NCBI GenBank assembly: GCA_003166855.1
Contig: PMUM01000128.1
Span: 494 to 34,828, forward strand
DNA: 34,335 nt
From: Acidobacteriaceae bacterium
GTDB lineage: Bacteria > Acidobacteriota > Terriglobia > Terriglobales > Acidobacteriaceae
Direction of reading: 5' to 3'
Below are positions 24,418 through 34,186 of this stretch, one piece after another. Every line of letters starts with the position of its first letter. Position 1 is the first letter of the stretch. The notes below the pieces were generated by a model, which made no database searches, had not been told where the DNA came from, and saw only the letters and a program-made list of their open reading frames with translations. Both the position numbers and the translations under genes were made by a program.

Positions 24418-27363
24418 TTGCTCGATCAGACTATTTCCCATTACCGGATCGTCGAAAAGCTCGGGGGCGGCGGTATGGGCGTGGTTTACAAGGCCGAGGA
24501 CACGCGCCTCGGCCGCTTCGTCGCCCTCAAGTTTCTTCCCGACGACCTCGCGCAAGACCATCAGGCGCTCGAGCGTTTCCGCCGCGAAGCCAAGGCCGCC
24601 TCAGCCCTCAATCATCCCAACATCTGCACGATCTATGACATCGGCGACGAAGGCGGCCGCACCTTCCTCGTCATGGAGTTCCTCGATGGCTCCACGCTCA
24701 AGCACCTGATCGCTGGCCGTGCCATGGAGTTGGAGACAATCCTCTCGCTAGGGATCGAGATCGCCGACGCCCTCGACGCGGCGCACGCCGGCGGCATCGT
24801 CCACCGCGACATCAAGCCCGCAAATATCTTCGTCACTAAACGCGAGCACGCCAAGATTCTCGACTTCGGCCTCGCCAAGGTGAAGGCCAGTCCATCGTCG
24901 AGCGCGCAGATCGCCGACGTCACCGCACCCACGTCCGTTGTTGTTGAAGAACACCTCACCAGCCCCGGCTCCACGCTCGGCACGGTCGCCTACATGTCTC
25001 CCGAGCAAGCGAAGGGCAAGGAACTCGATCCGCGTACCGATCTGTTTTCCTTCGGCGTGGTGCTCTATGAAATGGCCACCGGGACGCTGCCGTTCCGTGG
25101 AGAAACTTCGGCGCTCATTTTCCAGGCCATTCTTGATCGGGCTCCAGTCTCCCCGATCCGTCTGAATCCCGACCTGCCGCCGAAGCTTGAAGACATCATT
25201 AACAAGGCGTTGGAGAAAGACCGCAACCTGCGCTACCAGAGCGCCGCCGACATTCGCGCCGACCTACAGCGCCTGAAGCGCGACACCGGCAGTGGACACG
25301 CCGTCGCGCACAGTTCTGATTCCGTACCGATTGCCGCAGACTCGGGTCGTTCCGCGGCGGCTGTTCCGCTTCCCGCGCCTTCGGCGTCCTCACCAGCGGT
25401 CGCCCCATCTTCGGCTGCGGTCAGCGCCGTCACCGCGCCAAAGAAGCCGTGGAAGATTCTGCTGCCCGCAATCGTGGCCGTACTCGTGTTGCTGATCGCG
25501 GGCGCCTGGTACCTGCGTTCCAAGCAATCCGCCAAGCTCACCGAAAAGGACAGCGTCTTGCTGGCCGACTTCGTCAACACCACCGGCAATGCCGTTTTTG
25601 ACGGCACGTTGAAACAAGCGTTGGCCGTGCAACTCGAACAGTCGCCTTATCTGAATATTTTCCCTGAGTCCAGAATCCAGCAAGCCCTGAAGTTCATGGG
25701 CCGCACGCCGGATGAACGCGTCACCAAGGATGTGGCTCACGAAATTTGCTTGCGCGAAGGCGTGAAAGCCATGCTGACCGGCTCCATCTCGAGCCTCGGC
25801 AGCCACTACGTAATCACGCTCGAAGCCGTGAATGCGCAGACCGGGGACTCGCTCGATCGCGAACAAGTCGAGGCCGAGAGCAAGGAACAAGTCCTGAAGT
25901 CGCTCGACAAGGCAGCCTCGAGCCTGCGCGAAAAGCTGGGCGAATCGATCGGCTCGGTGCAGAAGTTCACCACGCCGCTGGAAGCCGCCACGACTTCGTC
26001 TCTCGAAGCGTTGAAAGAGTTCAGTATCGGCCAGGAAAAGCACTCCGCGTTCGATGATGACGGTGCGATTCCTCATCTGAAGCGCGCTGTCGAACTGGAT
26101 CCCACGTTCGCGATGGCCTGGGCCGTCCTTGGTATCACCTACAACAACACCGGCAACACCAAACAGGCTTTTGAGTGTTTGCAGAAGGCCTTCGACGTAA
26201 AAGACCGGGCCAGCGAGCGCGAAAGGTTCTATATCTCGGGCCACTACTACGGGACATTCCGCGGACAACTCGACAAGCAACTCGAAACTCTGGAACAGTG
26301 GAGTCAAGCCTATCCGCGTGACGGCGTTCCCCTCGACAACCTGGCGCTCGCGGAGCAGGATTTAGGTCAGTTCGACAAAGCCCTCGCCTACGCCAGCCAG
26401 GCTATGAAGCTGAATTCTAAGGACCACTACGCTTACCAAAATTTAGCCACCTCCTATCAATATCTCAATCGTTACGACGAAGCCAAAGCAGTGGCGGAGC
26501 AGGCGATCGCGCAAAAGATCGACCCTTGGTCGCTGCACATGACGCTTTACTGGACTGCCTTCGTTCGCGGTGACGACGCCGCCATGCAGCAGGAAGTCGC
26601 CCAGTCCAGCGGCAAGGTCCAGGAGACTATCATCGTTTTGCTCGCCGCACAGGGTGAGTGCGCACAGGGAAAGATCAAGAAGGCGCGCCAAAGCTTCACC
26701 CGCGCCGCCAGCGCAGCCCAAGCTCACGGCATCAAGGAATGGGCCTCACTGACCTTGGCCGGCGAGGCCTACTGCAATGCCGAGACTGGCTTTACCCCGG
26801 AGGCGCGCCAGTCAATGAACGCGGCAGTAGCCGCAGCTGACACAGCAGATACGGAAGCCGATGCCGCCCGCGTATTTGCCCGCACCGGAGACTCGGCCCG
26901 CTCCGAGAAGCTGATTGCAGATCTCGCGAAGGAATATCCCTTCGACACTCTTCTCAGCCAGGTGAAACTCCCCACGGCGCGAGCCATCCTCGACCTGCAA
27001 CGCAACCAGCCTGCCCAAGCGATCGCGGCGCTCGAACCCGTCAAGGTCTACGAATTGGGAGCAGACCGGCGGTCGATCAGTACTTACCAGGCGATCTACG
27101 TCCGCGGAGAGGCCTACCTTCACTCTCACGACGGGGCCAATGCGGCACTGGAATACCAGAAAATTCTTGACCACCGCGGGGTTCAGCCCACGAGCCCGTT
27201 TCTTTCCCTGGCGAGACTCGGACTGGGCCGCGCCTATGCGCTGCAAGGCGACACCGCAAAAGCCAAGTCGGCCTATCAGGATTTCTTTGCCATTTGGAAA
27301 GACGCAGATCCCGATGTCCCTCTTCTCAAAACTGCAAAAGCGGAATACGAGAAGCTGAAGTAG
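24418..27363 (+). CDS. Membrane Ser/Thr protein kinase with TPR sensor region
   Basis: Start at TTG 24418, the only start that gives the kinase N-terminus ([21 protein letters not shown]); no in-frame ATG precedes it. The 981-residue protein has a complete Hanks-type kinase (about 9-287): glycine loop [14 protein letters not shown], Lys38 in [17 protein letters not shown] with Asp131, DFGLAKV with Asp149, and [13 protein letters not shown]. An alanine/proline/serine linker (290-343) leads to one membrane segment (345-366). The outer part begins with a domain that resembles adenylate-cyclase/PknB-associated sensors ([25 protein letters not shown] and [17 protein letters not shown]), then TPR repeats from about 540 ([20 protein letters not shown]). 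This architecture is abundant in acidobacteria. Substrates are unknown. Confidence 0.9.
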   Translation: MLDQTISHYRIVEKLGGGGMGVVYKAEDTRLGRFVALKFLPDDLAQDHQALERFRREAKAASALNHPNICTIYDIGDEGGRTFLVMEFLDGSTLKHLIAGRAMELETILSLGIEIADALDAAHAGGIVHRDIKPANIFVTKREHAKILDFGLAKVKASPSSSAQIADVTAPTSVVVEEHLTSPGSTLGTVAYMSPEQAKGKELDPRTDLFSFGVVLYEMATGTLPFRGETSALIFQAILDRAPVSPIRLNPDLPPKLEDIINKALEKDRNLRYQSAADIRADLQRLKRDTGSGHAVAHSSDSVPIAADSGRSAAAVPLPAPSASSPAVAPSSAAVSAVTAPKKPWKILLPAIVAVLVLLIAGAWYLRSKQSAKLTEKDSVLLADFVNTTGNAVFDGTLKQALAVQLEQSPYLNIFPESRIQQALKFMGRTPDERVTKDVAHEICLREGVKAMLTGSISSLGSHYVITLEAVNAQTGDSLDREQVEAESKEQVLKSLDKAASSLREKLGESIGSVQKFTTPLEAATTSSLEALKEFSIGQEKHSAFDDDGAIPHLKRAVELDPTFAMAWAVLGITYNNTGNTKQAFECLQKAFDVKDRASERERFYISGHYYGTFRGQLDKQLETLEQWSQAYPRDGVPLDNLALAEQDLGQFDKALAYASQAMKLNSKDHYAYQNLATSYQYLNRYDEAKAVAEQAIAQKIDPWSLHMTLYWTAFVRGDDAAMQQEVAQSSGKVQETIIVLLAAQGECAQGKIKKARQSFTRAASAAQAHGIKEWASLTLAGEAYCNAETGFTPEARQSMNAAVAAADTADTEADAARVFARTGDSARSEKLIADLAKEYPFDTLLSQVKLPTARAILDLQRNQPAQAIAALEPVKVYELGADRRSISTYQAIYVRGEAYLHSHDGANAALEYQKILDHRGVQPTSPFLSLARLGLGRAYALQGDTAKAKSAYQDFFAIWKDADPDVPLLKTAKAEYEKLK

Positions 27364-27467
27364 CGCTAACACCTCATTACGACAGTTACCAAAGAAGACC
27401 GCTGAGGGGAATACATTTGTGCAGTGGTGTCTATATTTAGAGGACGTTGCAAGATCAAGCCGCATAA

Positions 27468-28700
27468 ATGGACACCAGAGCGCATTTTCCCGTCGTTCGC
27501 AGGATAGCCCGGGCACTGAGCGGGCGTTGGGCACGTCGAAGTTATGCTGCCATTTTTTTCCTTTTGCTGCTCATCACCACTGCTACTCGTCTCCGCTCAT
27601 ACCTTATGGTGAGGGAGATTCAAGCCGTGTTGCAGGGATTGAGCGAGATACGTCTGGACCAGACCACTGAAGAACAGATGACGAGGATGGTCCCATACTT
27701 AAGCCAGAACGACTGGCAGGCTGGCGGCGTCTCGCATCGCAGTTATTACAGGCACATCTCCAACGAGTCCGATCGGTTGCCAAGATTCATCGTTATAGCC
27801 TTGAGCGAGGCGCGATCGGATGAGCTCATGCGCTTGGTAGAACGCCTTGTGGATTGGCTGGGCTACCGATTCATCAGCTTTGACGCTGGCGTACTCGTTC
27901 GAGATGGTAGGGTTGTGCACGTCGATTACGGCTTGGCAAATCAGTGGGTCCGTCCACAATATCCGGGCTACGCTGGCTACATCGTGTCGGCAAGAAGCGT
28001 CCACGGATTCTGGATGGATCGCCGGGCACCGTTCCTCGTATCCAGCGAAGAGGATGAAAGCCCGCGGTATCGGCCGAGCGGGGGCGAGAACGGATTGTAT
28101 GTTACATACGCGAGTGATGCCCCGATAGACCAGACTAAACGTGCGTTCAAACTGAATCTTGATTGCTTTTGGAATCTGAGTGGATGCTCTGATGCTCGCA
28201 ACATCGCTCCTGATCTGTGGCAAGACCTCAAAGTGATCCGCCACGATACGTACCAGCAGCTAATTTCCGGGAAATGCCCCGACACGATAGTCCGTGGGCG
28301 AATGCAATATGTTCCAGATGTCACAGTGTTGTTGCTCGAAGTAACCGGTTCGAGACGGATCGATATCAACGAAGAGGGTGATCGGACTGAGGACTGGTTC
28401 ACAGATTACAACTTGGTAGAGGAGATTCGTGGTCGGAGTTCTGGATCCTGGAAAAACGTTCGCTTCCGACGGACGATTCCTTCGGTCGAGGAGCCAACGC
28501 GCGAGATGGCCAATCAGATATGGCCAGAGACGAAGGTTGGGAGCAGAGTTCTGTTCTTTGGGAGCCCCGAATCCTATCGCAGCCCTAAGTTCTATTCATG
28601 TCGGTTCATTCCGGCGACCTTGTCTGCACTGGAGATCGTTCGCAAAACGCCCGTACCATCGAAAAGCCCGGAAGACCAGATTCTCTGGGGGTTGCAGTGA
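27468..28700 (+). CDS. Unrecognised membrane-anchored protein
   Basis: A 410-residue protein I do not recognise. An arginine-rich N-terminus (RRIARALSGRWARRSY) leads to one hydrophobic segment near 25-41 (YAAIFFLLLLITTATRL), so it is probably anchored with the bulk outside. The outer region has a charged helix (about 45-75), then mixed strand-like text including FISFDAGVLVRDGRVVHVDYGLANQW, and cysteines in DCFWNLSGCSD and SGKCPDT. No catalytic motif is visible. Base composition looks lower in GC, with more A- and T-ending codons than its neighbours. ATG 27468 has no strong ribosome binding site. It follows the kinase gene by 104 bp on the same strand. Confidence 0.7.
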   Translation: MDTRAHFPVVRRIARALSGRWARRSYAAIFFLLLLITTATRLRSYLMVREIQAVLQGLSEIRLDQTTEEQMTRMVPYLSQNDWQAGGVSHRSYYRHISNESDRLPRFIVIALSEARSDELMRLVERLVDWLGYRFISFDAGVLVRDGRVVHVDYGLANQWVRPQYPGYAGYIVSARSVHGFWMDRRAPFLVSSEEDESPRYRPSGGENGLYVTYASDAPIDQTKRAFKLNLDCFWNLSGCSDARNIAPDLWQDLKVIRHDTYQQLISGKCPDTIVRGRMQYVPDVTVLLLEVTGSRRIDINEEGDRTEDWFTDYNLVEEIRGRSSGSWKNVRFRRTIPSVEEPTREMANQIWPETKVGSRVLFFGSPESYRSPKFYSCRFIPATLSALEIVRKTPVPSKSPEDQILWGLQ

Positions 28701-28820
28701 CCCGTCGCAGTCTGTTGACGTTGAATCGCGATATCACTCCTTGACCCCTCCTCAATTTCAGAATCCAACGCGCCGCCTCCCTCGTCTGATATCTTTTAAC
28801 TTCCCCTGATTCTCACAACA

Positions 28821-29771
28821 ATGCATTCCGCTCAGCGCCCAAGCCGGTGGATGGTGATTCTTGCCTTCGGACTCGTATACCTATTCTGGGGCTCGACCTA
28901 TCTCGGCATCGACATCGCCGTCGAGACCATACCCCCGGCGCTGATGTGCGCGGTGCGATTTTCGATCGCGGGAACGATCATGCTGGCCGTGTGCGCTGCT
29001 ACCGGGCGGAGGATTCTCTACTCACCCAAGCAAATCGCGCTGGCCGCGGTCGTAGGACTGCTGCTGCTGATGGGCGGCAACCTCACACTGTCTTACGCGG
29101 AACTCACCGTCTCCTCGGGCTTGGCCGCGCTCATCATCGCCATCACCCCGCTGTGGTTTCTGGTGCTCGATTCCCTGCTGCTTGGCGACCACCACATCTC
29201 CGGACGCGGCAAAGCCGGGCTCCTTTTAGGAATCCTGGGATTGGTCGTTCTGGTTTGGCCGGAGCTGCGATCCGGCACCATGGGACATCGCGAATTCTGG
29301 GCCTCGATCAGCCTGATCGCCGGCTCATTCTCCTGGGCGCTGGGATCCGTGCTCTCCAAACGCTGGCAATCGGGCATGGACGTATTCAGCGCCACCGGCT
29401 GGCAAGTCACCGCAGCGGGCGTGGGCAATTTTATCTTTGCGTTATTTAACGGCGATCTCTCACACGTCCGCTGGACCGCGCGCAGCCTCAGCGCCACCAT
29501 GTACCTCGTCGTGTGCGGCTCGTGGATCGGCTACACCGCCTACATCTGGCTGCTGGAGCACGTTCCCACGTCCAAGGTGTCGACCTACGCGTACGTGAAT
29601 CCGGTGGTGGCCGTGTTCCTGGGCTGGCTGATTCTGCACGAGCGTGTGGACCGCTTCATCCTGGCGGGAAGCGCGATTGTCGTACTCTCCGTCATCCTCG
29701 TCACCAGCGCGAAAGTAAAAGAGAGAACGGTCGCGGAAGAACTGCCGGCGGTCGAGGCAGCAGGAGACTGA
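28821..29771 (+). CDS. EamA/DMT-family transporter
   Basis: A 316-residue inner-membrane protein with ten predicted membrane segments in two EamA repeats. The first opens VILAFGLVYLFWGSTYLGIDIAVETIPP and has AELTVSSGLAALIIAITPLWF; the second starts near ISLIAGSFSWALGSVLSKRW and has LEHVPTSKVSTYAYVNPVVAVFLGWLIL. This closely fits the YedA-like drug/metabolite exporters. Substrate cannot be predicted. The cytoplasmic tail is short and acidic (VAEELPAVEAAGD). The rhomboid gene starts 21 bp downstream, so the two may be co-transcribed. Confidence 0.92.
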   Translation: MHSAQRPSRWMVILAFGLVYLFWGSTYLGIDIAVETIPPALMCAVRFSIAGTIMLAVCAATGRRILYSPKQIALAAVVGLLLLMGGNLTLSYAELTVSSGLAALIIAITPLWFLVLDSLLLGDHHISGRGKAGLLLGILGLVVLVWPELRSGTMGHREFWASISLIAGSFSWALGSVLSKRWQSGMDVFSATGWQVTAAGVGNFIFALFNGDLSHVRWTARSLSATMYLVVCGSWIGYTAYIWLLEHVPTSKVSTYAYVNPVVAVFLGWLILHERVDRFILAGSAIVVLSVILVTSAKVKERTVAEELPAVEAAGD

Positions 29772-29792
29772 AAGTCGGAAAGCAGATTCTGA

Positions 29793-30941
29793 ATGGCAAA
29801 TTGCACCAGCTGCGGACGTGAATTACCGGCATTCTCTACTGGCCCGCTCAGCACCTTGTGCCGAGATTGTCAGGCGAGAGAGAATTCTCCTTCGCCAATC
29901 CCTTCAGTCAGTCCTTCCGAGAAGCGATCTCCCGCGATTTCCCTCACGAGAATTCTGGTCGGAATCAACGTAACTGTTTTCGTGTTGATGACTCTGACCG
30001 GAGCGTCCTTCATATCGCCGACAAGTGCCCAACTGCTGAAATGGGGAGCCAACTGGGGCCCCCTTTCGCTTACGACGCAGCCCTGGCGGATATTGACTTC
30101 GAACTACGTGCACATCGGAATCATCCACATCGGCTTCAACATGTGGTGCCTGCTCAATCTGGGCGCACTGGCACAGCGTATTTTTGACCGGTGGACTTAT
30201 CTTCTCATCTACACGGCGACGGGTATCGCCGGAAGCGTTGCCAGTCTTTGGTGGCATCCCACCGTGGTCGGAGCTGGAGCGTCGGGCGCAATTTTCGGAC
30301 TTGCCGGAGCTTTAATTGCGGCCCTCTATCTGGGCAAGCTGCCGATTCCAAAACAGGCCATCCAGTCCACGATGAAGAGCCTGCTAATGTTCGCGGCCTA
30401 CAACTTGTTTTTCGGGTTGACTCAGGGCATCGACAATGCGGCGCACATCGGCGGTCTAGTCTCGGGATTGGCGCTCGGCGCATTTTTTTCCAAACATCTC
30501 ACCGGATCTGCTGAGGTTCGCCAGCAGTGGCGCAACCTCGCCTTTGTGCTCAGCATTCTTCTGCTCAGTACCGGGATGTATTTCGTTCGGCATCAGCACC
30601 AGGAGCTTACTGCCGTCGTTAACCCGTACGACTACTTTGACCAGTACGAGAAGGCGATGGACGCGTTCCGGCAAAAAGACTATGCGAAAGCGGTCGAGGC
30701 CTGCCAGAAGATGGTTCAGTCGAATCCGAGCTCGGCCGAGGCTCATTTTTTGCTAGGTCTTGCTTACGAGACCTCTGAGAATCCGGACGGCGCGATTCCT
30801 CAGTTCCAGGAAGCTCTGCGGTTGAATCCGAAATACTCGGAAGCAGCCGCCGGACTGGCCGAGGCCTACAAATCGAAAGGCATGGATCGAGAGTCGAAAG
30901 AAGCGGCGCACAAAGCGGTGGAACTCAAAGGCGGTCACTAG
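29793..30941 (+). CDS. Rhomboid-family intramembrane serine protease with zinc ribbon and TPR
   Basis: A 382-residue protein with three parts. Residues 4-26 hold two CxxC pairs (CTSC at 4-7, CRDC at 23-26), a probable zinc ribbon. Residues about 50-235 are the rhomboid core: the NYVHIGIIHIGFNMW helix, catalytic Ser164 in GAGASGAIFGLAGAL and catalytic His218 in DNAAHIGGLVSGLALG. Residues about 270-380 carry TPR units (MDAFRQKDYAKAVEACQKMVQSNPSSAEAHFLLGLAYE, then IPQFQEALRLNPKYSEAAAGLAEAY). It cleaves membrane protein substrates within the bilayer; zinc ribbon and TPR may recruit partners. Start ATG 29793 is 21 bp after the EamA stop. Confidence 0.9.
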   Translation: MANCTSCGRELPAFSTGPLSTLCRDCQARENSPSPIPSVSPSEKRSPAISLTRILVGINVTVFVLMTLTGASFISPTSAQLLKWGANWGPLSLTTQPWRILTSNYVHIGIIHIGFNMWCLLNLGALAQRIFDRWTYLLIYTATGIAGSVASLWWHPTVVGAGASGAIFGLAGALIAALYLGKLPIPKQAIQSTMKSLLMFAAYNLFFGLTQGIDNAAHIGGLVSGLALGAFFSKHLTGSAEVRQQWRNLAFVLSILLLSTGMYFVRHQHQELTAVVNPYDYFDQYEKAMDAFRQKDYAKAVEACQKMVQSNPSSAEAHFLLGLAYETSENPDGAIPQFQEALRLNPKYSEAAAGLAEAYKSKGMDRESKEAAHKAVELKGGH

Positions 30942-30949
30942 ACCCGGGC

Positions 30950-31639
30950 CTACTTCGAACCTTCCTCGTCCTCCTCCGCATCATTCACCAGATCCACCAC
31001 ATGCCCGCGGATGGCAAACGTCTGTCTCGCTCCGGCCGCCGGCTCAAAGCTGACCCGCACCGGGCTGCGCTGCCAAGACGGCACCGGACACGCCGAGTCC
31101 GGTGAAGCGTCCTCAGCCACTCCGGCATTGGACAGTTCCTTCTTTAGCACCGCCTTGCGCCGGTTCAGCTGCGCCACCATGGCATACGTCTTCTTTCCAT
31201 CATCCGCCACACCACAATAAGCGACGTAGTCCCGGTACCAGCTCGCCGCGGAATAATACGCGTCGAACTCGGGAAGATTGATCGGGGCCAGGCGGCCCGT
31301 CACGCGATCGACCAGCAGCCATCCACCACGCTGCCACTGCCAACGTGGAGCGGAATCTTCGGGAAGACTGTCATTCACCCGAAACATGCGCCGTACCACG
31401 AACAGCCGGTCCGTCACTTCATGCGGCGTGCCGAGCACATATTCTTTCACGCGTCCGTCCACAACCAGCGCGCGGATCTTGAGAGTCAGCGGCTTGTCCC
31501 CCGCTCCACCCGGAAACCACTGCACCGACGTCCATTTTCCGAAGGCGATGACATGGACTTTCGTGGCCGCACTGACCGTAGTCGTCAGCAACGCCGTCAG
31601 AATAAGCAAATGAAACAACACAGTTCGCACAATCCGCAT
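30950..31639 (-). CDS. Small exported protein of unknown function
   Basis: The start is placed at ATG 31639, where a signal peptide begins (MRIVRTVLFHLLILTALLTTTVSAATK), rather than the upstream start at 31675. The mature protein has about 205 residues rich in strands: KVHVIAFGKWTSVQWFPG, KPLTLKIRALVVDGRVKEYVLG, DRLFVVRRMFRVNDSLP and GWLLVDRVTGRLAPINLPEFDAYYS. The C-terminus is acidic (NDAEEDEEGSK). I do not recognise the family. The 3' end is 8 bp from the rhomboid stop, convergent. Confidence 0.65.
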   Translation of the reverse strand: MRIVRTVLFHLLILTALLTTTVSAATKVHVIAFGKWTSVQWFPGGAGDKPLTLKIRALVVDGRVKEYVLGTPHEVTDRLFVVRRMFRVNDSLPEDSAPRWQWQRGGWLLVDRVTGRLAPINLPEFDAYYSAASWYRDYVAYCGVADDGKKTYAMVAQLNRRKAVLKKELSNAGVAEDASPDSACPVPSWQRSPVRVSFEPAAGARQTFAIRGHVVDLVNDAEEDEEGSK

Positions 31640-31860
31640 GAGCCGAGAGTAGGCAGCCGACGAGACACAAGGCAAGCGTTTCGGTCACATTCGTGAAATG
31701 ATGTTCCCGAAAAGGGAATAGCGGAGTTCTGCAAACGGTGGTAGTGTTCAAAAGGTTGGCTTCGCCCGGCGGAAACTGCGAAATGGCGGTAAAATCAGGA
31801 GTCCGGTGAGCGGGTTTGTCATGAGTCTCTTGCCTCCCTCTCGTACGCTTTCGCGGTTGG

Positions 31861-32889
31861 ATGCGCGGACTACTTCGACGACCGAAGCCGCTTCTTATTA
31901 AAGAGATGGGTGACCTTTTACCACGACGTCGCGCGCCGCGAATCCTGGTCGTCGACGACCAGCCCAGCATCGCTGGCCTGATGAGCCAGTTGCTCTCGAT
32001 GCGCGGTTACGACGTAACGACCGCCTCCAACGCCGAGCAGGCCGAGGCCGAAGTGCGCCGGCAACTGCCGGACCTGATCCTCTCCGACGTAATGATGCCG
32101 GGCAAGTCAGGGTACGAATTCTGCCGCAGCTTAAAGGAAAATCCGGCCACGCGCCTGATTCCTTTCGTGCTCATCACCGGACTCAGCGATAGCAGCGACA
32201 AAGTGCACGGCATCGAGGCTGGCGCCGACGATTTCCTCAACAAGCCGGTTCTTGCCGAAGAACTGATCGCCCGCGTGAAATCGCTGCTGCGCTTGAAAGA
32301 GTTCACCGACGAACTGGAAACCGCGGATTCCGTTCTTTGCACCTTGGGCCTGATCGTTGAAGGCCGCGATCCCTATACCGAAGGCCACTGTGAACGCCTC
32401 TCCGTGCGCGCCGCGGATATGGGGCGCCATCTCGGCATGGATGAGGATTCCATCATCGCCCTCAAGCGAGGCGGATACCTGCACGACCTCGGCAAAATCG
32501 CCGTTCCCGATGAGATTCTGAAAAAAGGCAGCGACCTTACTCCCGCGGAATGGGCGGTGATGAAACTTCATCCCATCACCGGCGAGAACATCTGCAAGCC
32601 TCTGCATTCGCTGCGACTGGTATTGCCCATCATTCGCCACCATCACGAGCACTCGGATGGTTCCGGCTACCCTGACGGCCTGACTGGATCAGAAATTCCG
32701 GTACTCCCCAGAGTGCTTCAAGTCGTAGATGTATACGACGCGCTGCGCACCGCCCGATCCTATAAGCCAGCGTTGACGCACGAAATGGCCGCCCAGACCA
32801 TGCGCGAAGAAGCTGCCCGCGGCCTCTGGGATGCCGAATTGGTCGGGGAGTACTTCTACATGCTCGAGCAGCAGCGGCAAGTAGCCTAA
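31861..32889 (+). CDS. Response regulator with HD-GYP domain
   Basis: A two-part regulator of 342 residues (327 if it starts at ATG 31906, MGDLLPRRRA; both starts have weak ribosome binding sites). The receiver domain has Asp32 and Asp33 in LVVDDQPS, the phosphoacceptor Asp76 in LILSDVMMPGKSGYEF, and Lys128 in DDFLNKPV. The second half is HD-GYP: HD at 208-209 in GGYLHDLGKIAVPDEIL, HHHEHSDGSGYPDGL with GYP at 269-271. HD-GYP proteins hydrolyse cyclic di-GMP, so phosphorylation may control c-di-GMP breakdown. The sensor kinase is not next to it. Confidence 0.9.
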   Translation: MRGLLRRPKPLLIKEMGDLLPRRRAPRILVVDDQPSIAGLMSQLLSMRGYDVTTASNAEQAEAEVRRQLPDLILSDVMMPGKSGYEFCRSLKENPATRLIPFVLITGLSDSSDKVHGIEAGADDFLNKPVLAEELIARVKSLLRLKEFTDELETADSVLCTLGLIVEGRDPYTEGHCERLSVRAADMGRHLGMDEDSIIALKRGGYLHDLGKIAVPDEILKKGSDLTPAEWAVMKLHPITGENICKPLHSLRLVLPIIRHHHEHSDGSGYPDGLTGSEIPVLPRVLQVVDVYDALRTARSYKPALTHEMAAQTMREEAARGLWDAELVGEYFYMLEQQRQVA

Positions 32890-32930
32890 GGCAGTTCTCA
32901 GTTTTTGGGGATCATCAACGAGGGGTAAAC

Positions 32931-34043
32931 ATGGCCGCTGCGTTCCCGGTCCGGATGGCCCTCTTCTGCGGTTGTCTTGCGTTCCCAGCATTCTCACAAA
33001 CAGGTTTCGCACAACAGGACCTATCCCCATCGCAAGTCCCCCCGCCGGCGGAGCGCTCCAGTAACACGGAGCCCGGTGTCGATCGCCGTATCTCCCTTGA
33101 TGTGTTCGTAAGCGACAAGTCCGGGAAGCCTGTGTCCGGATTGCAGCAGGAGGACTTCACCGTTCTCGACGACCACCGGCCGCAGAAGATCCTCTCCTTC
33201 CGCGCGACCGGCCAAACCAGCGAAACCGCTGATTCTCCCCTGCAGGCCATTTTGCTCGTCGATTCGGTGAACAATGGGTTCCAGGGCGCAGGCCAGCAGC
33301 GGCAACAGCTGGACAAATTTCTTCGGCAAAACGGCGGCCAGCTGCCCATTCCCATTTCGCTGGTTCTCCTGACCGACACCTCCACTCACCTCCAACCCAT
33401 GCCGACTCGCGACGGAAAGACTCTGGCCGACTCGCTCGATTCCAATCAGACCGGCCTCCGCCCCATTGGCAACTCGCAGGGCTTCTACGGCGGCATGGAT
33501 CGTTTTCAGATTTCGCTTCGCGCCTTGGAGGCACTCATTTCTTATGAGGTAACTCAGCCCGGCAGGAAGTTGCTCGTCTGGCTCAGTCCGGGATGGCCTC
33601 TGTTCTCCGGACCGGGCGTCCAACTCACCGCCAAAGATCAGGAGTTCCTCTTCAGTACCGTGGTCGAACTCTCGGCGGAACTTCGAGAGGCTCGCATCAC
33701 GCTTTATAGTATCGATGCGACAGGCGTGGCCGATGCCGGCAGTTTCCGCACGTTCTATTACCAGAACTTCCTCAAAGGTGTGACTTCCGTCGGCAAAGTA
33801 CAAAACGGCAACCTCGGGCTGCAGGTACTCGCGACGCAAAGCGGCGGGCGGGTTCTCACCTCGAGCAACGACATCGCGAATGCGATTGCAACTTGTCTGG
33901 CGGACGCAAACACCTTCTACACTGTCTCCTTTGATTCTGTCCCGGCGGATCATCCCAACGAGTATCACAACCTGCAGATCAAAATTGACAAGCCCGGACT
34001 CACGGCCCGCACACGAACCGGATACTACGCTCAAAACAGATAG
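32931..34043 (+). CDS. Exported VWFA-related protein (acidobacterial type)
   Basis: Start at ATG 32931, with GAGGGG 5 nt upstream. The 370-residue protein has a signal peptide (MAAAFPVRMALFCGCLAFPAFSQTGFAQQ) and then ISLDVFVSDKSGKPVSGLQQEDFTVLDDHRPQKILSF, the leader typical of VWFA-related proteins common in Acidobacteria (TIGR03436). The VWA-like fold follows from about residue 105 (LQAILLVDSVNNGFQGA). The metal-binding DxSxS motif is replaced by DSVNN, so adhesion by a MIDAS metal site is doubtful. The end YHNLQIKIDKPGLTARTRTGYYAQ is also a hallmark. Ligand and role are unknown. Confidence 0.85.
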   Translation: MAAAFPVRMALFCGCLAFPAFSQTGFAQQDLSPSQVPPPAERSSNTEPGVDRRISLDVFVSDKSGKPVSGLQQEDFTVLDDHRPQKILSFRATGQTSETADSPLQAILLVDSVNNGFQGAGQQRQQLDKFLRQNGGQLPIPISLVLLTDTSTHLQPMPTRDGKTLADSLDSNQTGLRPIGNSQGFYGGMDRFQISLRALEALISYEVTQPGRKLLVWLSPGWPLFSGPGVQLTAKDQEFLFSTVVELSAELREARITLYSIDATGVADAGSFRTFYYQNFLKGVTSVGKVQNGNLGLQVLATQSGGRVLTSSNDIANAIATCLADANTFYTVSFDSVPADHPNEYHNLQIKIDKPGLTARTRTGYYAQNR

Positions 34044-34153
34044 CTCCCGAACCTTCCGGGATTTCCCTGATTTCCGCAATCCTAAAACGACCACGTACAA
34101 TAACGATGCTGTTCGTCGAAGCGGACCAGCTTTCAGCGACCCGTCACTCCGAT

Positions 34154-34181
34154 TGAGAACTGAGAAGTGAGAACCGAGAAC
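34154..34181. repeat. Four 7-bp tandem repeats before the glycosyltransferase
   Basis: Units TGAGAAC, TGAGAAG, TGAGAAC and CGAGAAC follow one another directly, ending 5 nt before the TTG start at 34187. GAGAA copies could serve as weak ribosome binding sites, and slippage could change their number. Confidence 0.65.
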
Positions 34182-34186
34182 TGCTT

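Noticed and set aside
31704-31718. TTCCC-GAAAA-GGGAA hairpin between the unknown exported gene and the HD-GYP gene
   Set aside because: Only 5-bp arms with no nearby promoter elements; too short to call.
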